Shown here: positions 1 to 12,670 of the stretch, piece by piece
How positions within the stretch are numbered: the first letter of the stretch is position 1
How the letters are laid out: each line of letters starts with the position of its first letter
Assembly: GCA_027186245.1 (NCBI GenBank)
Contig: CP114488.1
Location: 2,368,501-2,432,500 of the forward strand
Length of the DNA: 64,000 nt
Reading direction: 5' to 3'
Origin: Coriaria nepalensis
Lineage: Eukaryota > Streptophyta > Magnoliopsida > Cucurbitales > Coriariaceae
Notes under the pieces: generated by a model
Seen by the model: only the letters and a program-made list of their open reading frames with translations
Told to the model about the DNA's origin: nothing
Database searches by the model: none
Translations under genes and position numbers: made by a program

Positions 1-477
1 AAATTTTTTTTAAATTTTTTTTGTTATATATAGAATCAAATAATCACTTTGTTGCGACATTTTAAACTCTGATTTCCAACCGTCGGAATGTTCCTTTGAT
101 TTGGGAACAATAATAAATCTTACTAATTAAGAACCGCACTTAACTTTATTAAATAAAACATCCATTCCTTGTGTCTAGTATTACTCATTCCGACATGTAG
201 ATTTCCAAACTTCAGTGTCTGCCAGACAGCATTATAAAACACTTGAAAAAGTGAAGCAAGACAAAAAGTAGATAGTATGAAAGTGGGACAACATATACAC
301 ATGCTAATTAATCATTTGGTGCTCTTCACGCCATCCTTGAATCATTTGGCCTGCCTCCTTTTATTGCCCATCACTAGTGGAAAAACTTCCTATCTAAAAA
401 TTCAACAGAGTTTTGCATTTGAAACTTTGAACTTAAAATTCACGAAGTTTCAGTTTCACACGCGTTGACTCAATTGT

Positions 478-532
478 AAACTTACAATTTATCTCACCTT
501 TCAAAAAAAAAAAAAAAACTTACAATTTATCT
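478..532 (+). repeat. Direct repeat flanking a short A-rich insert (retroposition-like scar)
   Basis: A 17-bp sequence (aaacttacaatttatct) occurs twice and encloses only 'cacctttc' followed by a run of A. Target-primed retroposition leaves this arrangement, with a target-site duplication around a 3' poly(A) end. The insert is so short that the source element cannot be named. The same structure is present in array copies 2 (about 7833-7887) and 3 (about 15285-15339), so it predates the duplication. Confidence 0.4.
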
Positions 533-2589
533 TTAAAATAAAATCATTAGAATTATAAATATAAAAATGATGTTTTATAGTTGTGATAAATTTTAATATG
601 TCGTGATTATTCATCATGTCCATATAAAAATATTTTTGTTAAAATAAAAAATACTTTGATAAATTTGATTTAGGATTTTTTCCCAACTAAATCCAATCAA
701 AACTCTCACCCCACTGAATATATGTTTTTTTTTTTTTTTTTTTGTTAATTTTACTCTTTCTTATTTCACTTACTACTTTCTCATTGAACTATCGAACTGA
801 TAAGAGTAAAAAATTCCTAAATCAGATCCGTAGAAGAATTTTTCCATTAACATAGGGCTCATAGAACATACAAACCTCAATTTGGTAAAACTAATGTTTC
901 GAAGGGACCATTAAGGAAAGCTAGGTGAAAAGATCATACCAAAACTAACTATATGTACCTTAACGAAAGATTGATCTATCTTATTAGTATATGAATAAAA
1001 TTCTGAATATTTTAAACTTCTAGTATTTTACATGTGAGAGAAGCCTCGATGTGTATTATTTCTATTTATTGTAACATTCTCGAGTTCATTTCATAATAGT
1101 TTAATTAATTTATTTATTTTGATAAAAAACTCACTTTGGTATTATTAATGTTATATGAGGGACAAGATATCCTCCAAATTAATGATATCTCCTAAGATAA
1201 GATTGTGTAGCTTAAGATATCTCTAATTATTAGACTTGTACAACTATACATACATCAATGAAGTTTTCATCCTCTCATAAATTATGAGACAAAACCACGG
1301 ACTCTTTCTTTCCTTTAACATCGTGTAAATTAACCTCAATTAGATACTTAGGATAAGAGGATAATTTAAGGATCCACATAAATATGTGATCATGGATGTA
1401 TTTATTGAGACTAACATATATGGCTGCCGATTTAGTCAAACTAGAAGATTAATCCACTAATTAAAGGTAAAAAGGATCAATCAAATTGCTTGTGAGTTAA
1501 TTACTTTTATGTTACATGATCTTTATCTATTATGTCCTAGTGGACCAACAAACCGTCGATTGTCGGTTTTTTATTTGATTTTGTTTTGTGTGGTAAAAAA
1601 ACATGTTGAGTAGAAGGGGAAAAAAAAGTTACATATAATCTCACGTCGCACATAATTTGTCGTAACTTCTTAAAGACTTAAATGGAGACTTAACCCTTCT
1701 AACTTTTATTATTATTATTATCATTATTACTTAAGAACTTAGTTAAAAGTTGTTTGAAACTTTAAGAGAGGTATGTCTAGTGTATCATATATATACTTAA
1801 TACTCATGATGAGGTGGTGATATGTATGTATTCATGACTTTGTGTACATACATCAATCATACAAGAAATAATGCCTCAAGTTGGAATAGTCTCTCATTAC
1901 TACATCTACATTACATGTATAACTACGTATTCAAGGCTTCGTACCTTAGATTCATATACATAAATATCAAAGAGGATAAGAATTTTTTAGATAGACTATA
2001 TTTATGAAGAATCAGTATATTTTAATAATATATGGTATTAATATAATATATAATATAATAGTATAAAATTAATATATATAGTTGAGATTAATAAATATAC
2101 TATAAGTATAATTTCTTCCAAAATTGTTAAAAATACAATTAATTAATTCCTACGGCATTCGAGAGATCCAATGGATAAGGATGGAAGGATCTATCCAAAA
2201 ATGGGAGCATGCATGCACATCTTGAATGATGCTGTTACATGCCTGCCTGCCTAGAGTAGCTCACATGGGGCTTTGTTGTAAATTCAAAGAGAAAAAATGG
2301 AATGATGTTATCTTACACTCCAAACAACTACAATTTACAACAGTAAAATCTTCAAAACAAAACCCTAATTATACAATCCCACATGCACAAATTAATGAGC
2401 TAACACGCATGGTCTGCTTCCCTTTTCAATTCTGCCGGCCCCGGGACAGAATGGAACGACAAAGTTTAACTCGACCATGATTTTACCCATATTTATTTTC
2501 TTTTTATATATTTCTTTTATCACAAGTGACGCAATCTTAGAGTTAACAAATGTTTTGACCTAGAAGAGAGAGAATCAAATAACTACCTG

Positions 2590-2936
2590 TTCTCTCTCTC
2601 TCTGTCTATCTCTATCTCCCTTTCCTTGCATTATAAGTCCATGAAAGCACGCCAAATGATTATGTCTAGTTGCAAAAATTCTCATCCCTTTTAAGAGTTA
2701 GAGGGATATCCATGCTTGACTTCAACTCAAGTACTAAAACTGGTCAAATATATATATATATATATATACAAAACACAACTCCTCGCACACTAATCTGCCA
2801 AGTCTATGTATATATACATATATGAACATTTTACTCAGCTCCAGAGTTCATCTGTGATCGATCAAGCGAATCTGCGATTGCTTCATCCATTTGAATCTCC
2901 AGAAGAAAGACCATGCAATTTACTTTATCCAAGCTG
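2590..2936 (+). other. Possible promoter and first exon of an unrecognised transcript (present in all three units)
   Basis: This stretch has the look of a plant gene start: a CT-rich tract (2590-2630), a TATA-like run (2810-2825), a leader of normal base composition, and ATG at 2913 opening a short frame of eight codons (MQFTLSKL). The frame runs to a good donor (G|GTACGT after 2936). I found no downstream exon, and the hAT-like element lies 300 bp further on. Equivalent copies are near 10042-10388 and 17494-17840. It could equally be the leader of a non-coding RNA or chance. Confidence 0.2.
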
Positions 2937-3227
2937 GTACGTACATACGTAGGGTTTTTTTTTTTTTTTTTTTTTACACTTATGGTTGCGGAAATTAGTT
3001 GAGAGCTACACAGAAAAGAGAAAAGCTACTAACTAGCTAGCTTGCACGATCTGGGGATTAATAAAGTAATTAAATCCAATATATATATATATATGCATTT
3101 GTTTCAAGAGGCTTCTTATCAGTTATGTTTTGATAAGAGTTTCATGCATGAGGAACAGGTTTGTTTTGAGGCTAAGAGTACGCCGTTCGAAATTATATTA
3201 GTTGAAGGCTAAGGCTAAGGGTGCTCT

Positions 3228-4128
3228 TAGGAATGAGCAAATTCTCGATTTTTAGTAAAACTGAATCGAAACCGAAAATACAATCGAACCGGATATTCAC
3301 TAATTTGGTCCAAAAAACTGACCATAACCGAATCGGTATTAGACCGGTCAGTTTCGGTCAAAACCGGTTCGGTTTTCCCTTTTTTTGGTTATTTTTTTTC
3401 ATTTTTATCATTTCATTTAATTATAATATTATATCATGATATGTATAATTGATGAGTGTATATATTATTTAATAATTTATTTTGGAGTTACTTTTAATTA
3501 ATATTATATTTGATGAAATTTTGATATTATAACAACTAAAAAAATATTATTTTATATTAATATCATAATCAAAATAACTTTCAAATATATCATAAATTCA
3601 TAGATAATAATCAATATCTAGAGATATAGATTATGGACTGTAATTGTGACTGTGCCTTTAAAGCCTCATCGTAAAAATAATCAATATCAATATAAGATGT
3701 TAGTTTACTTTACTAGTAGAAAGGATGAAGGATTGAAGGTCTCATCGACCCTTCAGGTAAACTAGAAGTTATGACACTTTATGAGTCGAAGGCTTCATCA
3801 ACTCGTAGAGTAAACTAGTCATAACTGCTAGTTTACTCTATAGGTCGAAAGGTCGATAAAGGATTAAATACCTCATCGACTCTTCGAGTAAACTAGAAGT
3901 TATAATATTCTATGAACATAAGACTCCATCAACCCATAGCGTATTATAAGTTATAAAATTATAATCATACTTTTTTGTTTATTCGAAGAGTCGATAAAGT
4001 TTTCGACTCGTAGAGTAAAAAAATAAATAATAAATTTTAAGTTGTTTCTCCGAAACTGATTAAAAAGTTGAAAATTAGTTTGTCCAAATATGTTTCGATC
4101 GGTACGGTTTTTTTTTTGCTCACCTCTA
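3228..4128. mobile_element. Non-autonomous hAT-like (MITE-type) element, copy 1
   Basis: The ends are imperfect terminal inverted repeats: TAGGAATGAGCAAA on the left, and TAGAGGTGAGCAAA as the reverse complement of the right end. Both lead into 'accg/cggt'-rich subterminal sequence (for example aaaaccggttcggtt), typical of plant hAT non-autonomous elements. The flanks ggtgctct (3220-3227) and cgtgttct (4129-4136) agree in 6 of 8 bases, as for a decayed 8-bp target duplication. The interior (3710-4015) contains an approximately repeated unit around 'catcgactcttcgagtaaactagaagttat'-like blocks. No transposase coding is visible. Confidence 0.6.
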
Positions 4129-5218
4129 CGTGTTCTTATCTGCAAATTCGCTAGTAGCCTAAGGATTCTTGCGACTAACAATTTTATGATATAGTAACTA
4201 CGTAGAAGTCTTTCATTTTCCCTTTCTCTTTCTTAATCACAAACAGTTTACCAATACAATTGCTCTCACACAATGGACACATAATCTATATATTTATTCA
4301 ATTGTATCCATAGAGATGTTATATATGGTTACCTACGTCAATTCAATACATCACGTCACTATTATATCAAGTCCTGTACGTGGTTGATTAATCGGTATTT
4401 GGTAGAGCATATCTATCTAAGAATTGTTTTATACCTCATACCTTATGGTTCGCTCGATCGAGTGGTAAGCTCGTCATGGTATTCAAGCATTAGCGAAGTT
4501 TCGAAGGATATTAACGTGTTATGATCAAATCTTTAAATAAGTAGTGAAAGGTATGTACTTAAGGATCAATATTATTTTTAAGTTGAATGGGTAAACCAGC
4601 TTTTCTTTTTAAGAAATACTATTACTCTCTCCCCTTCGGTAATGTAGATCATCTCAAAATTATCTCACCAATTACTACAAACTAGGATTCATCATCAATA
4701 ACAACGATTAAACTTACCTAGATCTAAGATACAACTAGTGCCGATCTTCGATCCATTGCAACGAATTCTATAGCAATTGGAAACTGACATGAACATAAAT
4801 CAAATTACATATAAGTTTGCTTAGTTGATTACGGGTAAGCTGAGTTTATATTGCTTATGCTAGAACGTACTTTTTCTTAATTAATTGATGCTGATTAAGT
4901 TACATATGCTCCATGCTAGGCTTCATGAAATAGTGCATGTAAATCACTTAAGCCAATATTAAAACAAAATACATAAAGAGTAATGCAATTACAATATTCA
5001 TTAATGAAGATAAAACAAGGACACATACATTCGATATTAGTTCACCGAGTTAGTTCCAATAATAAAGACTCGGTTACCAGAAATTAATTATAAGCATACC
5101 ATTTTAGCTTTATTATGTACATGAAACTTATAATAATTAATTCTACATAGATATATATATGTATATATTGTGCGATAAATTTCTATCATATGTTTTGATA
5201 TTGATAATCATATGATTA

Positions 5219-5905
5219 TCACTTCCAGATGTCGACTTGGCAGCTTGATATGGAGGAGGAGGCAAATTCTTGTGCAATTTCAGCCCTTTGATCATGATCA
5301 GGCACATGATGATGATGATTAAAGACATAATTTTCATCAGCTGAATTTGAGTAATTGCTACTTCTCTTGGATATGTCATGATCTTGATCATTGCTAAGCT
5401 GAGAAGCCACATATTTTTCCATTACACGCCAATCAGTCATCGAATTATCCACCGCGTAATTAAGCGAGTTTATACTTATAAGCTGATGATCATGCAGATC
5501 ATGACTAACTGTAGCTTCATGCATTTGTTGTAGTACTTCTTGATCATTCATATTTCTAAGTGCTGATTGATCATGTGGGTTGAGTAATTTGGGGCTCTCT
5601 AGCTGAGGAAGGAAGAGGAAATTATTACTGTTCGGGTCGTGATGATGATGAGGATGCATCAAATTGTTCATTTTGTACTGCAACTCAAGCTCTTGCTTGC
5701 AGGGCTGATAGTGGTGGAGCTGGCCGTGGTTTTGTAGCGAAGATGAAGAAGTAAAATTGGGGTTTGAAATGTGGGAAGGAGAATCAAGTTCCGATGGCAT
5801 AAATGAGACTTGGTCTTCATACCAATTTGGTGATTCATAGTCTCCCATTTTCCTCATTGTTGTTATTCTCTTCTTGAATACTCTACACACCACCCATCCT
5901 TCTTC
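5219..5905 (-). pseudogene. Isolated last exon of the NAC gene, array copy 1
   Basis: This exon encodes the same 228 C-terminal residues, with the same stop codon, as exon 3 of the intact gene at 20123-20809. It keeps the acceptor (ATGCAG|GAAGAAGG). Upstream only 21 bp of exon 2 remain (6044-6064), including its GC donor, and then the sequence changes to the AT-rich tail. Exon 1 and most of exon 2, hence most of the DNA-binding NAC domain, are missing. The frame is fully open, and an ATG spanning the acceptor (5909-5911) would allow a 230-residue product made of the end of the NAC domain and the activation region. Best read as a duplicated gene fragment; use as an alternative terminal exon is possible in principle, because it lies downstream of the intact gene in the same orientation. 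Confidence 0.85.
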
Positions 5906-6064
5906 CTGCATTATAAATCACATGCATTATATACTTATCAGCTAATGATATGATCAATGAATGACACTAGCATAAAATCATGATTTGAAGCTCTAACTAT
6001 AGAAGATGGTCAAATAACTTGGGTTGGATATAGATATACTTGCCTGAGAAGTTCCATTTTCATT

Positions 6065-7355
6065 GTTTTATAAATTCATTGAGATAAGACTGAGAACATG
6101 ATTTGCATATATAGAGTCCAAACCTTCTTCATAGAAGATCGTATATTATTTCTCTTAAGAGTTAATTCTGAAACTAAATAGTTTTGAGCTCAAATTTATA
6201 ATTAAATTATAAATTGACCGTTCATTAGTGGATTAATAGTACTTAAGGATAAAATGATAATTAGAGAGGTAAAACGGTAATTTTAACTAGCTCTAATTGT
6301 GAATCAATTATTGGAGGATTGAATTGCATGTAATATTTATATCAATGGACTACTACAGATTGCTCTGTAATTTATTTTATAATTACAAGATTATAATTAC
6401 ATATTTTTAGTAAAATAATATTGAGATTAATAAATAAGATTTATTACATTAAAAAGTTTTATTAATAATCTAATTTATTATAGCTTTGAATTATAGATTC
6501 ATGGTCCTCAGATTGCCGCTATAAATTATTGTATTGGGTAAAAGTGACAAAAAGATAGAGAAAGAGTTTATTTGCAAAGAAAATAGTAGGGAAATATATA
6601 ATTATGTAATAATTGGCATTAATTAGTTAATTAAAAAATTAATTAATTGAAAGATGTATTTAAATATTATTTTAATATAATGATTTTCTAAATACACTAT
6701 ATAAAATAATAGTATATTTAATTTTGAATTAAATATATTATCTAATATTAATTTGGTATGAGATATAAATTTAATATTAAGATTAGTAAATTAAATTTAA
6801 ATTGGTTTGAGAAATTAATTTAATATTTAAATAAAATATAATTTAATTTTAAATTGATAAAATTTTATTTAAATTAATTAAAAAAGATTTGATTAAATAA
6901 AATTGATCACTAACATGGCAATTTTATAATTATATTACAAATTTCATATTATTTCATTATTATTTAATATTGTATTTGAATTATTAATTCAAATTAATTT
7001 AAAGTATTTAAATTAAAAATAATATTAAATAGAAATTTTAATAAAATTTTATAAATAAATCATATTCTAATTATTTTTTGAGAAGAAAAAATCAAATCTC
7101 ATGATCTCATGTGTTGAGTAAGTCAAGAGATCACTAAAAGAAACCATATTATATTTATGTGTCCACACACACCTTAGTGTATTGAATATCAACTTAAAAG
7201 ATCGACTTAAAAAATCGTGATTTAAATTTTAACGGTCAATTTTCATGGATTCGATATTCATTATTTTATACTAAAAGTAAGTGAGGATTTTTAATAATTA
7301 ATAAAGATATAATTTCTCTATCTAATATTTAAAATTAATATATATATATAATTAC
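6065..7355. repeat. AT-rich tail segment joining array copies 1 and 2, possibly LTR-derived
   Basis: This segment of about 1.29 kb begins exactly where homology to NAC exon 2 breaks off and ends at the start of the next unit. It is very AT-rich with no open frame of note. Parts of it (6220-6420 and 7090-7270) have the texture of a plant copia LTR, but I found no paired LTR, primer-binding site or target duplication, so the origin is a guess. It does not resemble the two copia elements further right. Confidence 0.4.
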
Positions 7356-10300
7356 TAAATTTTTTTAAATTTTTTTTGTTATATATAGAATCAAATAATC
7401 ACTTTGTTGCGACATTTTAAACTCTGATTTCCAACCGTCGGAATGTTCCTTTGATTTGGGAACAATAATAAATCTTACTAATTAAGAACCGCACTTAACT
7501 TTATTAAATAAAACATCCATTCCTTGTGTCTAGTATTACTCATTCCGACATGTAGATTTCCAAACTTCAGTGTCTGCCAGACAGCATTATAAAACACTTG
7601 AAAAAGTGAAGCAAGACAAAAAGTAGATAGTATGAAAGTGGGACAACATATACACATGCTAATTAATCATTTGGTGCTCTTCACGCCATCCTTGAATCAT
7701 TTGGCCTGCCTCCTTTTATTGCCCATCACTAGTGGAAAAACTTCCTATCTAAATATTCAACAGAGTTTTGCATTTGAAACTTTGAACTTAAAATTCACGA
7801 AGTTTCAGTTTCACACGCGTTGACTCAATTGTAAACTTACAATTTATCTCACCTTTCAAAAAAAAAAAAAAAAACTTACAATTTATCTTTAAAATAAAAT
7901 CATTAGAATTATAAATATAAAAATGATGTTTTATAGTTGTGATAAATTTTAATATGTCGTGATTATTCATCATGTCCATATAAAAATATTTTTGTTAAAA
8001 TAAAAAATACTTTGATAAATTTGATTTAGGATTTTTTCCCAACTAAATCCAATCAAAACTCTCACCCCACTGAATATATGTTTTTTTTTTTTTTTTTTTG
8101 TTAATTTTACTCTTTCTTATTTCACTTACTACTTTCTCATTGAACTATCGAACTGATAAGAGTAAAAAATTCCTAAATCAGATCCGTAGAAGAATTTTTC
8201 CATTAACATAGGGCTCATAGAACATACAAACCTCAATTTGGTAAAACTAATGTTTCGAAGGGACCATTAAGGAAAGCTAGGTGAAAAGATCATATACCAA
8301 AACTAACTATATGTACCTTAACCTTGAAGTATTGTCATTGGCACCCCAACTTATAATGCTAAAAGCATGTAAGATTTTGAAATTTTCAAACATATCTTAT
8401 TATCTTTGTTAGTTACGAAAGATTGATCTATCTTATTAGTATATGTATAAAATTCTGAATATAAACTTCTAGTATTTTACATGTGAGAGAAGCCTCGATG
8501 TTTCGTATTATTTCTATTTATTGTAACATTCTCGAGTTCATTTCATAATAGTTTAATTAATTTATTTATTTTGATAAAAAACTCACTTTGGTATTATTAA
8601 TGTTATATGAGGGACAAGATATCCTCCAAATTAATGATATCTCCTAAGATAAGATTGTGTAGCTTAAGATATCTCTAATTATTAGACTTGTACAACTATA
8701 CATACATCAATGAAGTTTTCATCCTCTCATAAATTATGAGACAAAACCACGGACTCTTTCTTTCCTTTAACATCGTGTAAATTAACCTCAATTAGATACT
8801 TAGGATAAGAGGATAATTTAAGGATCCACATAAATATGTGATCATGGATGTATTTATTGAGACTAACATATATGGCTGCCGATTTAGTCAAACTAGAAGA
8901 TTAATCCACTAATTAAAGGTAAAAAGGATCAATCAAATTGCTTGTGAGTTAATTACTTTTATGTTACATGATCTTTATCTATTATGTCCTAGTGGACCAA
9001 CAAACCGTCGATTGTCGGTTTTTTATTTGATTTTGTTTTGTGTGGTAAAAAAACATGTTGAGTAGAAGGGGAAAAAAAAGTTACATATAATCTCACGTCG
9101 CACATAATTTGTCGTAACTTCTTAAAGACTTAAATGGAGACTTAACCCTTCTAACTTTTATTATTATTATTATCATTATTATTTAAGAACTTAGTTAAAA
9201 GTTGTTTGAAACTTTAAGAGAGGTATGTCTAGTGTATCATATATATACTTAATACTCATGATGAGGTGGTGATATGTATGTATTCATGACTTTGTGTACA
9301 TACGTCAATCATACAAGAAATAATGCCTCAAGTTGGAATAGTCTCTCATTACTACATCTACATTACATGTATAACTACGTATTCAAGGCTTCGTACCTTA
9401 GATTCATATACATAAATATCAAAGAGGATAAGAATTTTTTAGATAGACTATATTTATGAAGAATCAGTATATTTTAATAATATATGGTATTAATATAATA
9501 TATAATATAATAGTATAAAATTAATATATATAGTTGAAATTAATAAATATACTATAAGTATAATTTCTTCCAAAATTGTTAAAAATACAATTAATTAATT
9601 CCTACGGCATTCGAGAGATCCAATGGATAAGGATGGAAGGATCTATCCAAAAATGGGAGCATGCATGCACATCTTGAATGATGCTGTTACATGCCTGCCT
9701 GCCTAGAGTAGCTCACATGGGGCTTTGTTGTAAATTCAAAGAGAAAAAATGGAATGATGTTATCTTACACTCCAAACAACTACAATTTACAACAGTAAAA
9801 TCTTCAAAACAAAACCCTAATTATACAATCCCACATGCACAAATTAATGAGCTAACACGCATGGTCTGCTTCCCTTTTCAATTCTGCCGGCCCCGGGACA
9901 GAATGGAACGACAAAGTTTAACTCGACCATGATTTTACCCATATTTATTTTCTTTTTATATATTTCTTTTATCACAAGTGACGCAATCTTAGAGTTAACA
10001 AATGTTTTGACCTAGAAGAGAGAGAATCAAATAACTACCTGTTCTCTCTCTCTCTGTCTATCTCTATCTCCCTTTCCTTGCATTATAAGTCCATGAAAGC
10101 ACGCCAAATGATTATGTCTAGTTGCAAAAATTCTCATCCCTTTTAAGAGTTAGAGGGATATCCATGCTTGACTTCAACTCAAGTACTAAAACTGGTCAAA
10201 TATATATATATATATATATACAAAACACAACTCCTCGCACACTAATCTGCCAAGTCTATGTATATATACATATATGAACATTTTACTCAGCTCCAGAGTT

Positions 10301-10679
10301 CATCTGTGATCGATCAAGCGAATCTGCGATTGCTTCATCCATTTGAATCTCCAGAAGAAAGACCATGCAATTTACTTTATCCAAGCTGGTACGTACATAC
10401 GTAGGGTTTTTTTTTTTTTTTTTTTTTACACTTATGGTTGCGGAAATTAGTTGAGAGCTACACAGAAAAGAGAAAAGCTACTAACTAGCTAGCTTGCACG
10501 ATCTGGGGATTAATAAAGTAATTAAATCCAATATATATATATATATGCATTTGTTTCAAGAGGCTTCTTATCAGTTATGTTTTGATAAGAGTTTCATGCA
10601 TGAGGAACAGGTTTGTTTTGAGGCTAAGAGTACGCCGTTCGAAATTATATTAGTTGAAGGCTAAGGCTAAGGGTGCTCT

Positions 10680-11580
10680 TAGGAATGAGCAAATTCTCGA
10701 TTTTTAGTAAAACTGAATCGAAACCGAAAATACAATCGAACCGGATATTCACTAATTTGGTCCAAAAAACTGACCATAACCGAATTGGTATTAGACCGGT
10801 CAGTTTCGGTCAAAACCGGTTCGGTTTTCCCTTTTTTTGGTTATTTTTTTTCATTTTTATCATTTCATTTAATTATAATATTATATCATGATATGTATAA
10901 TTGATGAGTGTATATATTATTTAATAATTTATTTTGGAGTTACTTTTAATTAATATTATATTTGATGAAATTTTGATATTATAACAACTAAAAAAATATT
11001 ATTTTATATTAATATCATAATCAAAATAACTTTCAAATATATCATAAATTCATAGATAATAATCAATATCTAGAGATATAGATTATGGACTGTAATTGTG
11101 ACTGTGCCTTTAAAGCCTCATCGTAAAAATAATCAATATCAATATAAGATGTTAGTTTACTTTACTAGTAGAAAGGATGAAGGATTGAAGGTCTCATCGA
11201 CCCTTCAGGTAAACTAGAAGTTATGACACTTTATGAGTCGAAGGCTTCATCAACTCGTAGAGTAAACTAGTCATAACTGCTAGTTTACTCTATAGGTCGA
11301 AAGGTCGATAAAGGATTAAATACCTCATCGACTCTTCGAGTAAACTAGAAGTTATAATATTCTATGAACATAAGACTCCATCAACCCATAGCGTATTATA
11401 AGTTATAAAATTATAATCATACTTTTTTGTTTATTCGAAGAGTCGATAAAGTTTTCGACTCGTAGAGTAAAAAAATAAATAATAAATTTTAAGTTGTTTC
11501 TCCGAAACTGATTAAAAAGTTGAAAATTAGTTTGTCCAAATATGTTTCGATCGGTACGGTTTTTTTTTTGCTCACCTCTA
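10680..11580. mobile_element. Non-autonomous hAT-like element, copy 2
   Basis: Copy of the element at 3228-4128, carried by the tandem duplication and not by independent insertion: its flanks are also duplicated. Inverted ends and internal repeats are preserved. It differs from copies 1 and 3 by a C/T change near 10786. Confidence 0.6.
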
Positions 11581-12670
11581 CGTGTTCTTATCTGCAAATT
11601 CGCTAGTAGCCTAAGGATTCTTGCGACTAACAATTTTATGATATAGTAACTACGTAGAAGTCTTTCATTTTCCCTTTCTCTTTCTTAATCACAAACAGTT
11701 TACCAATACAATTGCTCTCACACAATGGACACATAATCTATATATTTATTCAATTGTATCCATAGAGATGTTATATATGGTTACCTACGTCAATTCAATA
11801 CATCACGTCACTATTATATCAAGTCCTGTACGTGGTTGATTAATCGGTATTTGGTAGAGCATATCTATCTAAGAATTGTTTTATACCTCATACCTTATGG
11901 TTCGCTCGATCGAGTGGTAAGCTCGTCATGGTATTCAAGCATTAGCGAAGTTTCGAAGGATATTAACGTGTTATGATCAAATCTTTAAATAAGTAGTGAA
12001 AGGTATGTACTTAAGGATCAATATTATTTTTAAGTTGAATGGGTAAACCAGCTTTTCTTTTTAAGAAATACTATTACTCTCTCCCCTTCGGTAATGTAGA
12101 TCATCTCAAAATTATCTCACCAATTACTACAAACTAGGATTCATCATCAATAACAACGATTAAACTTACCTAGATCTAAGATACAACTAGTGCCGATCTT
12201 CGATCCATTGCAACGAATTCTATAGCAATTGGAAACTGACATGAACATAAATCAAATTACATATAAGTTTGCTTAGTTGATTACGGGTAAGCTGAGTTTA
12301 TATTGCTTATGCTAGAACGTACTTTTTCTTAATTAATTGATGCTGATTAAGTTACATATGCTCCATGCTAGGCTTCATGAAATAGTGCATGTAAATCACT
12401 TAAGCCAATATTAAAACAAAATACATAAAGAGTAATGCAATTACAATATTCATTAATGAAGATAAAACAAGGACACATACATTCGATATTAGTTCACCGA
12501 GTTAGTTCCAATAATAAAGACTCGGTTACCAGAAATTAATTATAAGCATACCATTTTAGCTTTATTATGTACATGAAACTTATAATAATTAATTCTACAT
12601 AGATATATATATGTATATATTGTGCGATAAATTTCTATCATATGTTTTGATATTGATAATCATATGATTA

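Larger units (their letters stand above)
1..7355. repeat. Tandem array unit, copy 1 (NAC 3' exon, 3' flank and AT-rich tail)
   Basis: First visible copy of a unit of about 7.45 kb. It matches copy 2 at an offset of 7355 bp in its first 0.9 kb and 7452 bp afterwards. The difference comes mainly from about 95 bp present in copies 2 and 3 (around 8321-8415) but absent near 965. Reading left to right it holds the NAC 3' flank, a hAT-like element (3228-4128), the last NAC exon (5219-5905), a 21-bp exon 2 stub ending at 6064, and an AT-rich tail (6065-7355). Position 1 falls almost exactly on the unit boundary, so further copies to the left cannot be excluded. Copy 1 is slightly more diverged than copies 2 and 3 are from each other, by scattered substitutions and small indels. 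Confidence 0.95.

Noticed and set aside
2217..2245. Resemblance to miR172 (catcttgaatgatgctgttacat)
   Set aside because: The match needs an extra A in the middle and two extra bases near the 3' end, and no complementary arm that would form a precursor hairpin was seen nearby.
3951..4181. 76-codon frame at the right end of the hAT-like element (and copies)
   Set aside because: Arises from the inverted end and subterminal repeats; not related to transposase.
5143..5412. 89-codon frame overlapping the NAC last exon in another reading frame (and its two copies)
   Set aside because: Shadow of the real exon, which has the conserved NAC and WQ-box sequence.
6065..7355. Calling the AT-rich tail a solo LTR outright
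   Set aside because: No TG...CA ends with a target duplication and no matching LTR in the window; only the general texture suggests it.
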